64,000 nt of DNA from an uncultured Phycisphaerae bacterium (lineage in GTDB: Bacteria > Planctomycetota > Phycisphaerae > UBA1845 > Fen-1342), in contig CALGJV010000017.1 of the NCBI GenBank assembly GCA_937928595.1, positions 1 through 64,000 of the forward strand, in the 5' to 3' direction. The notes under the pieces were generated by a model that saw only the letters and a program-made list of their open reading frames with translations, made no database searches and had not been told where the DNA came from. Both the position numbers and the translations under genes were made by a program. This document shows, in pieces, positions 17,191 through 25,608 of this stretch (position 1 is the first letter of the stretch; each line of letters begins with the position of its first letter).

Positions 17191-17210
17191 CCCCGTTCAG
17201 GCAGACGGGG
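17191..17210. terminator. Small hairpin between convergent genes
   Basis: CCCCGT (17191-17196) and ACGGGG (17205-17210) pair across an 8-nt loop in the 70-bp gap between the M1 peptidase stop and the end of the PEP-CTERM gene. No T-run follows on either strand, so termination is only suggested. Confidence 0.35.
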
Positions 17211-17247
17211 TCATGGATGTCGTCGGGAGACTGCCACGCTGCGCGGA

Positions 17248-17898
17248 TCAGTCGCGGCGACGCCGGGCGCCCAGGGCCGCGAGACCGAGCAGCGCGAGCG
17301 TCGCGGGCTCCGGCACGACCGTGAAGGTCGTGCTCGTGTTGCAGTTGTACGTGAAGTTGATCGGGTTCTGGGGGTCGCTCGGATTCTGAAGCTGGCCGAC
17401 GCCGTCCCAGGCCGACACGATGCTCCCGCCGGTGGCGCTTGTGTACGCGATCGTGCCGCCCGCGGACCCGGGCAGGGCGACGGGCGAGGTCAGCCCGAAC
17501 GGGGTCAGGTCGCCGGCGAAGTAGATCAGGTATACGTCCTGCGTGGTGAACAGGCCCGTGACCGGGTCGTACGGGCCGGGCAAAGATTCCTGGATCGTGA
17601 CGGTGATATCGCCGGTGCTGATGCCGCCCGGCAGTTCGATCGGGTCGACGGTCTGGAAGTAGGACGTGAACCGCGCGGTGCCGCCCACCGCGTCCGTCTC
17701 GAGCGCGTAGGTCGTGGTGGTGATGTTGGCCTGCCGCGGACCGCCGTACACACCGAAGTCGAGCGTAAACGTGCTGTTGACGGTCGGGTCCTGGGTCGCG
17801 ACGAGGCTTACTGGGTCCGCCTGGGCGGCCGAAAGCGCACACAGGACGCAGATGGATGCCGACAACACGCCGATCGACCGAATCGTGTTCCGCTGCAT
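17248..17898 (-). CDS. PEP-CTERM-anchored exported protein
   Basis: A 216-residue protein. It has a signal peptide (MQRNTIRSIGVLSASICVL, cut near AQA-DPV), a Thr/Gly/Ser-rich beta-type body, and a C-terminal sorting signal: VPEPATLALLGLAALGARRR (VPEP motif, hydrophobic helix, Arg cluster). Exosortase/archaeosortase systems remove such tails during export to the surface or matrix; no exosortase is in this window. The body (FTLDFGVYGG through the NFTYNCNTSTTFTV region) matches no known domain. ATG at 17898 is supported by GAGGAG 7 nt upstream. The upstream gap carries a direct repeat, listed separately. Confidence 0.9.
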   Translation of the reverse strand: MQRNTIRSIGVLSASICVLCALSAAQADPVSLVATQDPTVNSTFTLDFGVYGGPRQANITTTTYALETDAVGGTARFTSYFQTVDPIELPGGISTGDITVTIQESLPGPYDPVTGLFTTQDVYLIYFAGDLTPFGLTSPVALPGSAGGTIAYTSATGGSIVSAWDGVGQLQNPSDPQNPINFTYNCNTSTTFTVVPEPATLALLGLAALGARRRRD

Positions 17899-18204
17899 GG
17901 GTCCGCTCCTCGCTGCCGGGTGGCGACGGGCCGCCACAATCGCCAGCGGAAGCCTACTCGCCTGCGTCCGGGGGTTCAAGACGGGCGAACAGCCCGCGCG
18001 CACGGCCGCGTCGGCGACTGGATTGGGCCGGGCCGAGCCGGCGAAAGCCTGAAGTCCGCGGAGCGCGAGTACGCCGAAGCGTTGTCTGCTCGTCGCACGG
18101 CCGAGAGCAGCACGCCGACTTCGCGGACGCGGAGCGCTGTCTGGAGTTTACGCAAACCGCAATCCGAAGCTCGAACGGCCACCGGACCGCAACCGCGCCC
18201 GATT

Positions 18205-18233
18205 TACCGGACGTTAGCACAATACCGGACGTT
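18205..18233. promoter_or_regulatory. Direct repeat upstream of the PEP-CTERM gene
   Basis: TACCGGACGTT occurs exactly twice, at 18205-18215 and 18223-18233, 18 bp apart centre to centre. On the minus strand a TTGAAC (18233-18238) lies at the edge. The repeat sits in the 404-bp gap between ybeY and the PEP-CTERM gene, which otherwise shows no gene. A tandem regulator-binding site is plausible. Confidence 0.45.
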
Positions 18234-18302
18234 GTTCAAGCGGAAAACCGCGCACGCTTGGCCCGCCGCGAGCCGCCCGGGCTAATGAGGGCCGACGTGG
18301 GC

Positions 18303-18782
18303 TTATCGGTGCCGCTGACGCCGGCCGGGCGACGGGGGCTGGGCACTGAAGACGCGACCGAGGCCGAGGGCCGCGAGCAGCTCGTCCTCGCGTCGGTGCA
18401 TGCGGCGGAAGGCGGCGGGCGTCTGGTCGTCGTAACCGGCGAGATGCAACACGCCGTGGACGACGTAGAGCGCGAGCTCGGCGTGCGCTCCGGCCCGTGT
18501 CAGCGCGCCGCGTACCGCGGCGGCTGCTTCGGCGACATCGGCGCAGATGACGACTTCGCCGTCGAGCCGGCCGGTTGCATTGTCGGTGCCGAGGTCGAAC
18601 GTCAGGACATCGGTCGGTTCGGGTTGCCCGAGATGGGTGGCGTGCAGGGCGGCCATGCGGGCGGAATCAACGACGGCGATCGACAGATCGCCGGAGCGGA
18701 AGCCCTCAGCCCGCGCCGCCTGACTCGCGACACGGCGGAGCAGCGTCGTGCAGCGCCACGCGCGCACGCCGGCCCACGTCAC
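18303..18782 (-). CDS. ybeY: YbeY-type endoribonuclease / 16S rRNA maturation factor
   Basis: A 159-residue protein of the UPF0054/YbeY family, a metal-dependent RNase acting in 16S rRNA 3'-end maturation and ribosome quality control. Family blocks are PTDVLTFDLG, GEVVICADVAEA and the metal site YVVHGVLHLAGYDDQT followed by MHRREDELLAALG. The usual HxxxHxxxxxH triad reads H-G-V-L-H-L-A-G-Y-D-D, so the third His is replaced by Asp. It is last in the minus-strand order phoH-pgpH-ybeY, a widely conserved cluster, 25 bp after pgpH. GTG at 18782 is the probable start. Confidence 0.87.
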   Translation of the reverse strand: MTWAGVRAWRCTTLLRRVASQAARAEGFRSGDLSIAVVDSARMAALHATHLGQPEPTDVLTFDLGTDNATGRLDGEVVICADVAEAAAAVRGALTRAGAHAELALYVVHGVLHLAGYDDQTPAAFRRMHRREDELLAALGLGRVFSAQPPSPGRRQRHR

Positions 18783-18807
18783 CGCGATGCGAAGGCGCGG
18801 CGTGCGG

Positions 18808-21120
18808 TTAGACCGACGTCCGCGGTTCGGGGCGTCCAGAGCGCTCCTCCTCCGGCGAGGGCTCTTCCTGCGTGGGGTACACGATCCGGCCGTGGTAAAT
18901 GCTGTTGAGGCTCTTCACAAGGCTCTTGTGGATGATGTCGAGTTCGCGAAACGTGAGGTCGCACTCGTCAAACTGCCCATCCATCATGCGTTTCTTGATG
19001 ATGCGCGCGACCGTGTCTTCGATGCGGCCGGGGGTCGGCTCGGGCATCGCGCGAACGGAGCCCTCGACGGCGTCGCAGATCATAACGATGGCGGTTTCGC
19101 GCGAGTGCGGCTTGGGACCGGGGTAGCGGAACTGCGTATCCGAGACCTCGGGATCGCCGGGCTTGCGGGCCTGGCTGGCGGCGTGGAAGAAGTACTCCAC
19201 GACGCACGTGCCGTGGTGTTCCGGAATGAACGGGTGCAAGCTGTTGGGCAGGCCGTACGCCTTGGCCATCTCGATCCCGTCCTTGACGTGCCCGATGATG
19301 ATCAGATGGCTCATCGCCGGAGACAGGCGGTCGTGGCGATTTCCCATGCCCAGGCCCTGGTTCTCGACGAAGTACTCGGACTTGTTGATTTTCCCGATGT
19401 CGTGGTAGTAAGCCCCCGTGCGGGCCAGCAGGCCGTTCGCGCCGATGGCCTCCGCGGCGGCGTCGGCCAGCGTGCCGACCATCAGGCTGTGGTTGTACGT
19501 TCCCGGTGACTGGGCGGCCAGCATCCGCATGAGGGGCTTGTTCGGGTCGCACCATTCCAGCAGCGTCATGTTGGTCGTGATGCCGAAGAGCCGTTCGATG
19601 AGCGGCAGGATGCCCTCGACCAGGAACGCGGCCGCCAACGTGGACAGGCCCGCCCACAGCGCCTGGGTCTTCAGCAGCCAGCCCAGCGGCTGTCCGTCAA
19701 CCAGGCCGACCAGCAGGGTCGCCGCCGCCGCCGTGACCGCCGCCAGAGCCCCCACGACGATGATGCGGCCCCGATTGCGCACATCGCGAAGGCCGAAGAG
19801 CAGCACCATCGAGACCGACATCAGCACGACGACAAAAGCGGCGCCCTGGCGAGTTGCCACGGTGATGACCACCGCGAGCAGGACGGCGCTGACGTTGGCG
19901 ACGCCGCGGACGGCCGTGAGCGCCATCAGGGCGACGGCGAGCGCATGGGCGCCGACAGCCAGGTGGGGGAGTGGCGTATAGAGGAACGCGGCCCGGGCCA
20001 GCACAACGATGGCCAGCAGGGTCAGGGCGGTCGCTCGGCGGCGACGGGCGCTGCCCAGCGAGCGTCGGTAGTGCACGATCACGTAGCCGCCGAGGCCGAT
20101 GACCAGGAGCGCGGTGAGCGTTCCCCGGGCGAACCGGGCAAGCGTATACGAGCGGTAGGCGTCGACGTTCGACCGGATCCATGCCAAGTAGGCCCGGTGT
20201 TCCGCCCGCAGCAAGTCGGCCTCGTCCGGCGCAATCAACCCGACATCCGTCAGCCGCGTGCCGATGGGGTACTCCACGTACTGAGGGGCGACCGCGGCCT
20301 CGGCCTCCGCGGCGGCCTGGGCGGACTGCTGTGAGTCGTAGCGGTACAGGGGCTGGAAGCTCTCCGGCTTGTCCCTTCGCAGCATCAGAAGCAGCGACGC
20401 GGTGATGCTGGGTCGCAACACCGGGGGGAACTCGGCGGCCGCGTCGGCGGCGATGCGCTGGACTTCCTCCGCGTCGTTGGCGAATCGCAGCTTGTTGACG
20501 GGCACGGCCCGCCGCGTCTCCAACTCGGGATCCTGAAGGATCGCGTTCTGGCCAGTCCGCCGCAGCGCGAGCTCCTCGGCCCCCACCAGGGGGGCCCGCC
20601 GGAGCACCTGCACGGCCCGCTCCACGGCCTGGGAGTAGGCCATGGAATCCGTCTCGCCGACCAGGGCGATGAGGGCCGCGAGGCCGGCTTCGTCGAGCAC
20701 GACCTTGATCTCGGCTGCCTGGCGCTGCACCTCGGCGGGTGCGGCCGCCTGCTCCCGTGCGACCCGGGCGGCGTTGGTCAGGCGGCCGCGGATGTCCTGG
20801 AGCAGCGAAGTATCCAACCGGTAGAAGACGTCGGCGTTGTCACGGGCGCGCCGCCGCATGTCCTCCGTGCGGGGCCGGTCCTCGAGTCGGAAATCCACCC
20901 GGGCCGTCAGCGCCCGGTGGAGGTACTGCCCGGCCTGGTACGGAGAGACGTCGTCGCCCAGGTTGACGGCCCAGCCCGCCAGCACGGCGCCGAGCACCAG
21001 GATGGCCGGCGGGCGGTATTCCGCCTCGGCGAGCACGCGCCGGTACCACTGCTGCGGCCGCTCGACGCGCGAGCGGCGTTTCTCGTGTGAACCGGGGGTG
21101 AACCACGCGAAGAGGCGCAT
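18808..21120 (-). CDS. pgpH: 7TMR-HD family c-di-AMP phosphodiesterase-like protein (PgpH)
   Basis: A 770-residue membrane protein. Order: a cytoplasmic N-terminus, one membrane helix (ILVLGAVLAGWAVNLG), a large extracytoplasmic 7TMR-HDED domain (about residues 65-310), a seven-helix bundle (about 325-520), and a C-terminal HD phosphohydrolase. HD motifs are SPGTYNHSLMVG, AYYHDIGKINKSEYF, GHVKDGIEMAK, PEHHGTCVVEYF and a late CDAVEGS. In PgpH this domain hydrolyses cyclic di-AMP. The gene starts 3 bp after the phoH stop, so the two are coupled, and ybeY follows. It implies cyclic di-AMP signalling in the organism, although no diadenylate cyclase is in the window. Confidence 0.9.
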   Translation of the reverse strand: MRLFAWFTPGSHEKRRSRVERPQQWYRRVLAEAEYRPPAILVLGAVLAGWAVNLGDDVSPYQAGQYLHRALTARVDFRLEDRPRTEDMRRRARDNADVFYRLDTSLLQDIRGRLTNAARVAREQAAAPAEVQRQAAEIKVVLDEAGLAALIALVGETDSMAYSQAVERAVQVLRRAPLVGAEELALRRTGQNAILQDPELETRRAVPVNKLRFANDAEEVQRIAADAAAEFPPVLRPSITASLLLMLRRDKPESFQPLYRYDSQQSAQAAAEAEAAVAPQYVEYPIGTRLTDVGLIAPDEADLLRAEHRAYLAWIRSNVDAYRSYTLARFARGTLTALLVIGLGGYVIVHYRRSLGSARRRRATALTLLAIVVLARAAFLYTPLPHLAVGAHALAVALMALTAVRGVANVSAVLLAVVITVATRQGAAFVVVLMSVSMVLLFGLRDVRNRGRIIVVGALAAVTAAAATLLVGLVDGQPLGWLLKTQALWAGLSTLAAAFLVEGILPLIERLFGITTNMTLLEWCDPNKPLMRMLAAQSPGTYNHSLMVGTLADAAAEAIGANGLLARTGAYYHDIGKINKSEYFVENQGLGMGNRHDRLSPAMSHLIIIGHVKDGIEMAKAYGLPNSLHPFIPEHHGTCVVEYFFHAASQARKPGDPEVSDTQFRYPGPKPHSRETAIVMICDAVEGSVRAMPEPTPGRIEDTVARIIKKRMMDGQFDECDLTFRELDIIHKSLVKSLNSIYHGRIVYPTQEEPSPEEERSGRPEPRTSV

Positions 21121-21123
21121 TTC

Positions 21124-22170
21124 CTAGGGGTCGGCGCTCGCCGTGGAGGAGTTGACTCCGTCGGTCGTCGGCCGGTCGGGCGGAGCGCCGCCCGAATCCG
21201 CCGACGGCTTATTCCCGGACTCGCGCACGGTCGGCTCGCCGCCCAGCCCGGCGTATCGGGCGACGATGTCCTGCACGAGACGGTGTCGGACGATGTCGCT
21301 GTCGTTGAGCCGGAGCACGCTGACACCCGGGACATGCCGCAAGCGGCGTACCGCGTCGATCAGGCCGGAGCGCTGGTTGGGTTCGAGGTCGACCTGGCTG
21401 TCGTCGCCGGTCACGATCATGCGGCTGTGCTGTCCCAGGCGGGTCAGGAACATCAGCATCTGCTGCGGGGTCGAATTCTGGGCCTCGTCGAGGATGATGA
21501 CCGCGTTGTTGAGCGTGCGGCCGCGCATGTACGCGAGCGGGATCACCTCGATCACGTCGCTGACCATGAAGCGCTTGAGCTGGTCGTACGTCATCATGTC
21601 GTGCATGGCGTCGAACAGCGGCCGCAGATACGGGTTGACCTTCTGCTGGAGGTCGCCGGGCAGGAAACCCAGCTTCTCGCCGGCCTCGACCGCGGGGCGG
21701 ACCAGCACGATGCGTTTGATGCGGGCCTGCTTGAGCAGGTGCACGGCGACGGCGACCGCCAGGTACGTCTTGCCGGTGCCGGCCGGACCGAGGCAGAAGA
21801 CCAGGTCGTGATGGAGCATCGCGTGCACGTAGTGCCGCTGCCCGTCGGTCTTCGGGGCGATGGTCGCGTCGCGCGCGAACACCCCGAGGGCGTCGCCGGA
21901 CGGCTGGCGGTCGGCGTCCGCGACCGCGGCGACGGCGTCGCGCAGGTCGTCGGCGCTGACGCAGTCGCGCCGGCGCAGAAGGTCCTGAAGCTTCTCGATC
22001 ACGGCCGCCACGCGGGCGACGTCCGGCGGTTCCCCCAGGATGCGGATGGTCTCGCCGCGGGCCTGGAAGCGGACGCCGAACTGGTTGCGCAGCTCACGCA
22101 ACCAGGCGTCGTTGGGTCCGAAGAGCTCCGCCCGCCGTCCGGGCTGGCGCAGCGTGACGGCAAGTTCCAT
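21124..22170 (-). CDS. phoH: PhoH-like ATPase
   Basis: A 348-residue PhoH-family protein. The N-terminal 90 residues form the KH-like part (LRQPGRRAELFGPND, VRFQARGETIRILG). The ATPase domain has Walker A GPAGTGKTYLA, VLVRPAVEAGEKLGFLPGDL, PLAYMRGRTLNNA and Walker B VIILDEAQN, then TGDDSQVDLE. PhoH-like proteins act in RNA metabolism and phosphate response, often next to ybeY. The open frame runs far upstream, but ATG at 22170 is where family similarity begins. No Shine-Dalgarno is present; a promoter-like pair ends 7 nt before the ATG, so the transcript may be leaderless. It heads phoH-pgpH-ybeY. Confidence 0.92.
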   Translation of the reverse strand: MELAVTLRQPGRRAELFGPNDAWLRELRNQFGVRFQARGETIRILGEPPDVARVAAVIEKLQDLLRRRDCVSADDLRDAVAAVADADRQPSGDALGVFARDATIAPKTDGQRHYVHAMLHHDLVFCLGPAGTGKTYLAVAVAVHLLKQARIKRIVLVRPAVEAGEKLGFLPGDLQQKVNPYLRPLFDAMHDMMTYDQLKRFMVSDVIEVIPLAYMRGRTLNNAVIILDEAQNSTPQQMLMFLTRLGQHSRMIVTGDDSQVDLEPNQRSGLIDAVRRLRHVPGVSVLRLNDSDIVRHRLVQDIVARYAGLGGEPTVRESGNKPSADSGGAPPDRPTTDGVNSSTASADP

Positions 22171-22177
22171 GCTGGAT

Positions 22178-22206
22178 AGCGTAGGCCGCGCCGGGGCAGG
22201 CGGCAA
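22178..22206 (-). promoter_or_regulatory. Promoter of phoH with -10 adjacent to the start codon
   Basis: On the minus strand TTGCCG (22201-22206) and TACGCT (22178-22183) are spaced by 17 bp. Only seven bases, ATCCAGC, separate the -10 from the ATG at 22170. Transcription would start at or within a base of the A of the ATG. Confidence 0.55.
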
Positions 22207-22303
22207 CGTCTCGGCGCGCCGGGAGGGCCGGCGGTTGCGCGGGCGGTGCGGCCGGCCGGGTGCCGGCCGCGCGGAGGCGACGCGAATCCTGTCCCACACG
22301 GGG

Positions 22304-22332
22304 TTGCGAAGCGCACGGCGCGGCCCCACAAT
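22304..22332 (+). promoter_or_regulatory. Promoter of the MreC-like/mreBC block
   Basis: TTGCGA (22304-22309) and CACAAT (22327-22332) are separated by 17 bp in the 309-bp divergent gap with phoH. The predicted leader to the GTG at 22480 is about 140 nt. No other gene is seen in the gap. Confidence 0.5.
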
Positions 22333-22479
22333 AGGCGGCGCTGGCGACCCGTCGGACATTCCGGCGGCGATGTCCACCGCGGCGCGGCCTGCGCGTCGCG
22401 CTCCGCCCCGGTATGCGGGCCGCCGCACCGTACGAGGCAGCCACGGGTCAATCGGCGTCTGGTCTGAAGGAGCCGGCTT

Positions 22480-23349
22480 GTGAGCACGATGACGAAGGTG
22501 TTTGTCGTCCTGAACTGCGTCATGGCCATTGTTCTTTCGTGCCTCACCGTCGCCGGGGCGGCGGGCTGGGCCAACAGCCAGCAGCTCGTGCAGACGGAGC
22601 AGCGGCGCGCGGATGCCGAGAGTGTGCGGGCCCGGCAGGTCGAGGCGACCGCGGCCGCCAATCTGGCCATCAAGGACGACGCGATCCAGGAGCGGGACCG
22701 GCTTCTGGCGACTGCCGCGCAGGAGCGCGCCCGGCTCGACGAGCAGCTCGCCACGCTGCGCAACGAGCTCGCCAAGCAGACGAACATGGCGGTGGCCGCG
22801 GAGGCCGGCCGCAAGAAGCTCGAGGAGATCCTCGGGGTCCAAACGGCCGAGCTCACGAACACGCAGAAGCAGAACCAGGTGCTGCTGGCCCAGAGCATCG
22901 AGTTGCAGACGCGCAACCAGCGGCTCTCGAGCCGCCTGCTGGAAGTCACCGGGCAGCTGACGATCGCGACGGACCAGGCTCGCAACCTGACGGAGAAGAA
23001 CTACGCGCTCGAGCAGCAACTCCGTGAGAAGGAGCAAGCGCTCGCGAGCGGGCGGCGCGTCGCGGCCGCCCCGGAGACGCCGGCGGGCGTGATGGCGGTC
23101 TCGCCGCTCGTGGCGGGACCGATCCGCGGCGAGATCGTCAACCTGGATGGCCGCTACGCCAGCCTTAACATCGGTGAGACGTCGGGCGTCGTGGCGGGCA
23201 TGACGTTCATGGTCTATCGCGACGGCGAGTACATCGGCGACCTGCAGATCGACACGGTTCGCCCGAAGGAGAGCGGGGCGAAGGTCGTGCTGGTCGCGAA
23301 GGACCGGGTCGTGCAGGTCGGCGACCGGGTCGTGTACGGGTACGAGTAG
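22480..23349 (+). CDS. MreC-like membrane-anchored coiled-coil protein
   Basis: A 289-residue protein. Residues 5-32 form one membrane helix, residues about 35-205 a long coiled coil rich in Gln/Ala/Arg/Glu, and residues 215-289 a compact beta domain: RGEIVNLDGRYASLNIGETS, GVVAGMTFMVYRDGEYIGDL, ESGAKVVLVAKDRVVQVGDRV. This order of helix, coiled coil and beta domain, and the IGxxxGVxxGM pattern, resemble MreC. It lies two genes before mreB, so a role in envelope growth or shape is inferred. GTG at 22480 has AGGAG 6-7 nt upstream. No named family is recognised with certainty. Confidence 0.75.
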   Translation: MSTMTKVFVVLNCVMAIVLSCLTVAGAAGWANSQQLVQTEQRRADAESVRARQVEATAAANLAIKDDAIQERDRLLATAAQERARLDEQLATLRNELAKQTNMAVAAEAGRKKLEEILGVQTAELTNTQKQNQVLLAQSIELQTRNQRLSSRLLEVTGQLTIATDQARNLTEKNYALEQQLREKEQALASGRRVAAAPETPAGVMAVSPLVAGPIRGEIVNLDGRYASLNIGETSGVVAGMTFMVYRDGEYIGDLQIDTVRPKESGAKVVLVAKDRVVQVGDRVVYGYE

Positions 23350-23382
23350 ACGGACGCCACCGACAGCAGGAGCAGGGTGCGT

Positions 23383-23550
23383 ATGTCGAGCTTCAACGTC
23401 GGTCCCCAGGGCACGCGCCCGGCCGCGGACAATGACATCTACACGGTGCTGCTGGCGATTTCGGCGCTGGCGCTGCTGGCGGCGACGGGCTACGTGGCGT
23501 ACCGCATGGTGACGCTGTTCGGCAGTCTGCTGCCGCCCGGCGGCGGTTGA
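23383..23550 (+). CDS. Small single-helix membrane protein before mreB
   Basis: A 55-residue frame with ATG at 23383, preceded by AGGAGCAGGG. After a polar N-terminus (MSSFNVGPQGTRPAADNDIY) comes one strongly hydrophobic helix, TVLLAISALALLAATGYVAY, and a short tail ending LLPPGGG. It lies 33 bp after the coiled-coil gene and 97 bp before mreB, on the same strand. Such small membrane peptides often regulate or anchor larger complexes, but no function can be assigned. Coding status rests on the ribosome-binding site, hydrophobic design and operon position. Confidence 0.65.
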   Translation: MSSFNVGPQGTRPAADNDIYTVLLAISALALLAATGYVAYRMVTLFGSLLPPGGG

Positions 23551-23647
23551 CCGGCGAGACGAAACACGTCCGGACGGACGGCGGTCGTGCGCACGGCGCG
23601 GGTGCGACGGCGGCGGCCGGCCGCAGCGGGCCTGTCTGGAGAGAGCG

Positions 23648-24706
23648 GTGTTCCTGAGCCGCCTGATGGGGCTGTTCAGCCTCGACATGGGCATCGACCT
23701 GGGAACCTGCAACACCCTCGTGGCGGTGCGGGGCGAGGGGATCGTCCTCAACGAGCCGTCGGTCGTCGCCGTAAAGAAGGGCACCAACGAGGTGCTGGAT
23801 ACGGCGGAGGGCAAGGCCGTCGGCCTGGCGGCCAAGGAGATGCTGGGCCGGACGCCGGGCTCGATCAGCGCCATCCGCCCCATGAAGGACGGCGTCATCG
23901 CCGACCTCGACATCACCGAGGCGATGCTCAGCTACTTCATCAAGAAGGTGCACGGCAACCGCGGTCTGGCGCACCCCCGCGTCGTCATCGCGGTGCCGTC
24001 GGGGATCACCGCCGTCGAGAAGCGGGCCGTGCTCAACTCGGCCAAGCGGGCCGGGGCCCGCACGGTCTACCTGGTGGACGAGCCCAAAGCGTCGGGGATC
24101 GGAGCGGGGCTGCCGATCCACGAGCCGCGCGCGTCGATGATCGTGGACATCGGCGGCGGTACGACCGAGGTCGCGGTGCTCAGCCTGTCCGACATCGCCG
24201 CCTGCACGTCGCTGCGCGTCGCGGGCGACGACATGGACGAGGCGATCATGAACTACATGCGCCGCACGTACAACCTCATGATCGGCCCGCAGACCGCGGA
24301 GAACATCAAGATCCAGATCGGCTCCACCTCGCCGCTCAAGGAGGAGCTGAAGATGGAGGTCAAGGGCCGCGACATGATCAGCGGCCTGCCGCGCCGCGCC
24401 ATGATCGCCAGCGAAGAAGTCCGCGAGGCCCTCAAGGAGCCGGTCGGCCAGATCATCGAGGCGGTGCTCCACACGCTCGAACAGCTCGAGCCGGAACTGG
24501 CGGCCGACCTCGTGGACAATGGCATCTGCCTGGCGGGCGGCGGCGCGCTGATGCGCGGCATCGATTCGGTCCTGGCCAAGGCGACCGGGCTGGATGTGCG
24601 CGTGGCCGACGACCCCCTGACCTGCGTTGCGCGCGGCACCTGCGAGTGGCTCGAGAACCTCGACGAGTGGGGGACCGCGATGGAATCGGACGAGGACGAG
24701 ATCTGA
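23648..24706 (+). CDS. mreB: Rod-shape-determining actin homologue MreB
   Basis: A 352-residue bacterial actin. Nucleotide-binding motifs are complete: phosphate 1 MGIDLGTCNTLVAV, connect 1 AVPSGITAVEKRAV, phosphate 2 MIVDIGGGTTEVAVLSLS, adenosine LAGGGALMRGID. The N-terminus FLSRLMGLFSLD may form the membrane-binding helix, and the C-terminus is acidic. MreB forms short membrane filaments that orient peptidoglycan synthesis. Start GTG at 23648 has GGAGAG just upstream. Its presence with an mreC-like gene downstream argues for a rod or MreB-dependent shape programme, which many budding planctomycetes have lost. Confidence 0.97.
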   Translation: MFLSRLMGLFSLDMGIDLGTCNTLVAVRGEGIVLNEPSVVAVKKGTNEVLDTAEGKAVGLAAKEMLGRTPGSISAIRPMKDGVIADLDITEAMLSYFIKKVHGNRGLAHPRVVIAVPSGITAVEKRAVLNSAKRAGARTVYLVDEPKASGIGAGLPIHEPRASMIVDIGGGTTEVAVLSLSDIAACTSLRVAGDDMDEAIMNYMRRTYNLMIGPQTAENIKIQIGSTSPLKEELKMEVKGRDMISGLPRRAMIASEEVREALKEPVGQIIEAVLHTLEQLEPELAADLVDNGICLAGGGALMRGIDSVLAKATGLDVRVADDPLTCVARGTCEWLENLDEWGTAMESDEDEI

Positions 24707-24729
24707 TCCGCCGCGACGCGAGTTGAAGG

Positions 24730-25608
24730 ATGCGCCTGCCGTCCAAGTCCACCACCTTCCTCGTGCTGATGCTCGTTTCGGCGCTGGCGGCCTTCGTGCT
24801 GCCGGCGGCCTGGACGAACTGGCTGCGCAGCCCCTTTCAGTTGCGCGGGCTGCTCCAGCTCTGCATGACCTGGGGCGCCCGCTCCGTGCGCGAGGCCTTC
24901 ACCGACCTCGGCGGCGTGCCGCTCACCCCCGATCAGGTGCGCGAGATTCTCCGCGAGCACGACGCCCTCCAGCGCCAGGTCGGACACCAGGAGCTGCGCC
25001 TCCAGGAGCAGCAGCAGGTCCTGGACGCGCTGACGGCGCTGCGGGGGCAATCGTCCGACGGACTGACGGCCGTCGTGCTCGGCAAGGTCATCGCCTACGA
25101 TGCCGACCCCCGCCGCGAGACGATCCAGGTCATGCTCAGCGGGGCCGCCCGCGGCTACGTCGAGACGGGCCAGTGGGTCGCGGCCGGGGCGTGGGAGACG
25201 CCGACGCGCACGGGCGTGGCGCGGCAGTGGCTGGTCGGAACGGTCAGCGAGGTGCACTCGCAACTGGTGCGTGTGCGGCTGACCACGGACCCGGCCTTTG
25301 CCACCGAGGTGAAGGTGGCCCGCGTGCTGGCCGACGGCACCTGGCAGCCGGCCGACCAGGCATGCGAGCTGCGGGGGCTCGGCCGCGGTCGGATGGAAAT
25401 CCGGGCGGCGGAGGAGGATTACTACAAGAGCGGCTACCGGATGGTCGTCGCGCCGAGCTCAGCGCAACTGCCGTTGTCGCTGAGCGTAGGACGGGTAGAG
25501 GGGGCCCGGGCCCGCGACGACTCGCCGCTGCATTTTGACCTGGCGGTCACCCCCTGGGAGACGCCGCGGACCCTCCGTTACGTTTACATACTGGCCACGC
25601 GGCCCTGA
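24730..25608 (+). CDS. mreC: MreC-like rod shape protein
   Basis: A 292-residue protein. It has an N-terminal membrane helix (TTFLVLMLVSALAAFVLPAA), a coiled coil at about residues 75-105 (REHDALQRQVGHQELRLQEQ) and a C-terminal beta-rich part with VLGKVIAYDADPRRETIQV, GYVETGQWV and LVGTVSEVHSQLVRVRLTTD, which follows the MreC pattern of two beta barrels. The match is divergent, and position 23 bp after mreB gives much of the support. MreC links MreB filaments to the periplasmic wall synthases. No mreD, pbp2 or rodA follows; the ribosomal superoperon begins instead. Confidence 0.78.
   Translation: MRLPSKSTTFLVLMLVSALAAFVLPAAWTNWLRSPFQLRGLLQLCMTWGARSVREAFTDLGGVPLTPDQVREILREHDALQRQVGHQELRLQEQQQVLDALTALRGQSSDGLTAVVLGKVIAYDADPRRETIQVMLSGAARGYVETGQWVAAGAWETPTRTGVARQWLVGTVSEVHSQLVRVRLTTDPAFATEVKVARVLADGTWQPADQACELRGLGRGRMEIRAAEEDYYKSGYRMVVAPSSAQLPLSLSVGRVEGARARDDSPLHFDLAVTPWETPRTLRYVYILATRP

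Noticed and set aside
22171-23916. An upstream extension of about 580 codons on phoH
   Set aside because: The extension runs antisense to the MreC-like gene and the start of mreB and lacks family similarity. The PhoH domain starts at the ATG at 22170.
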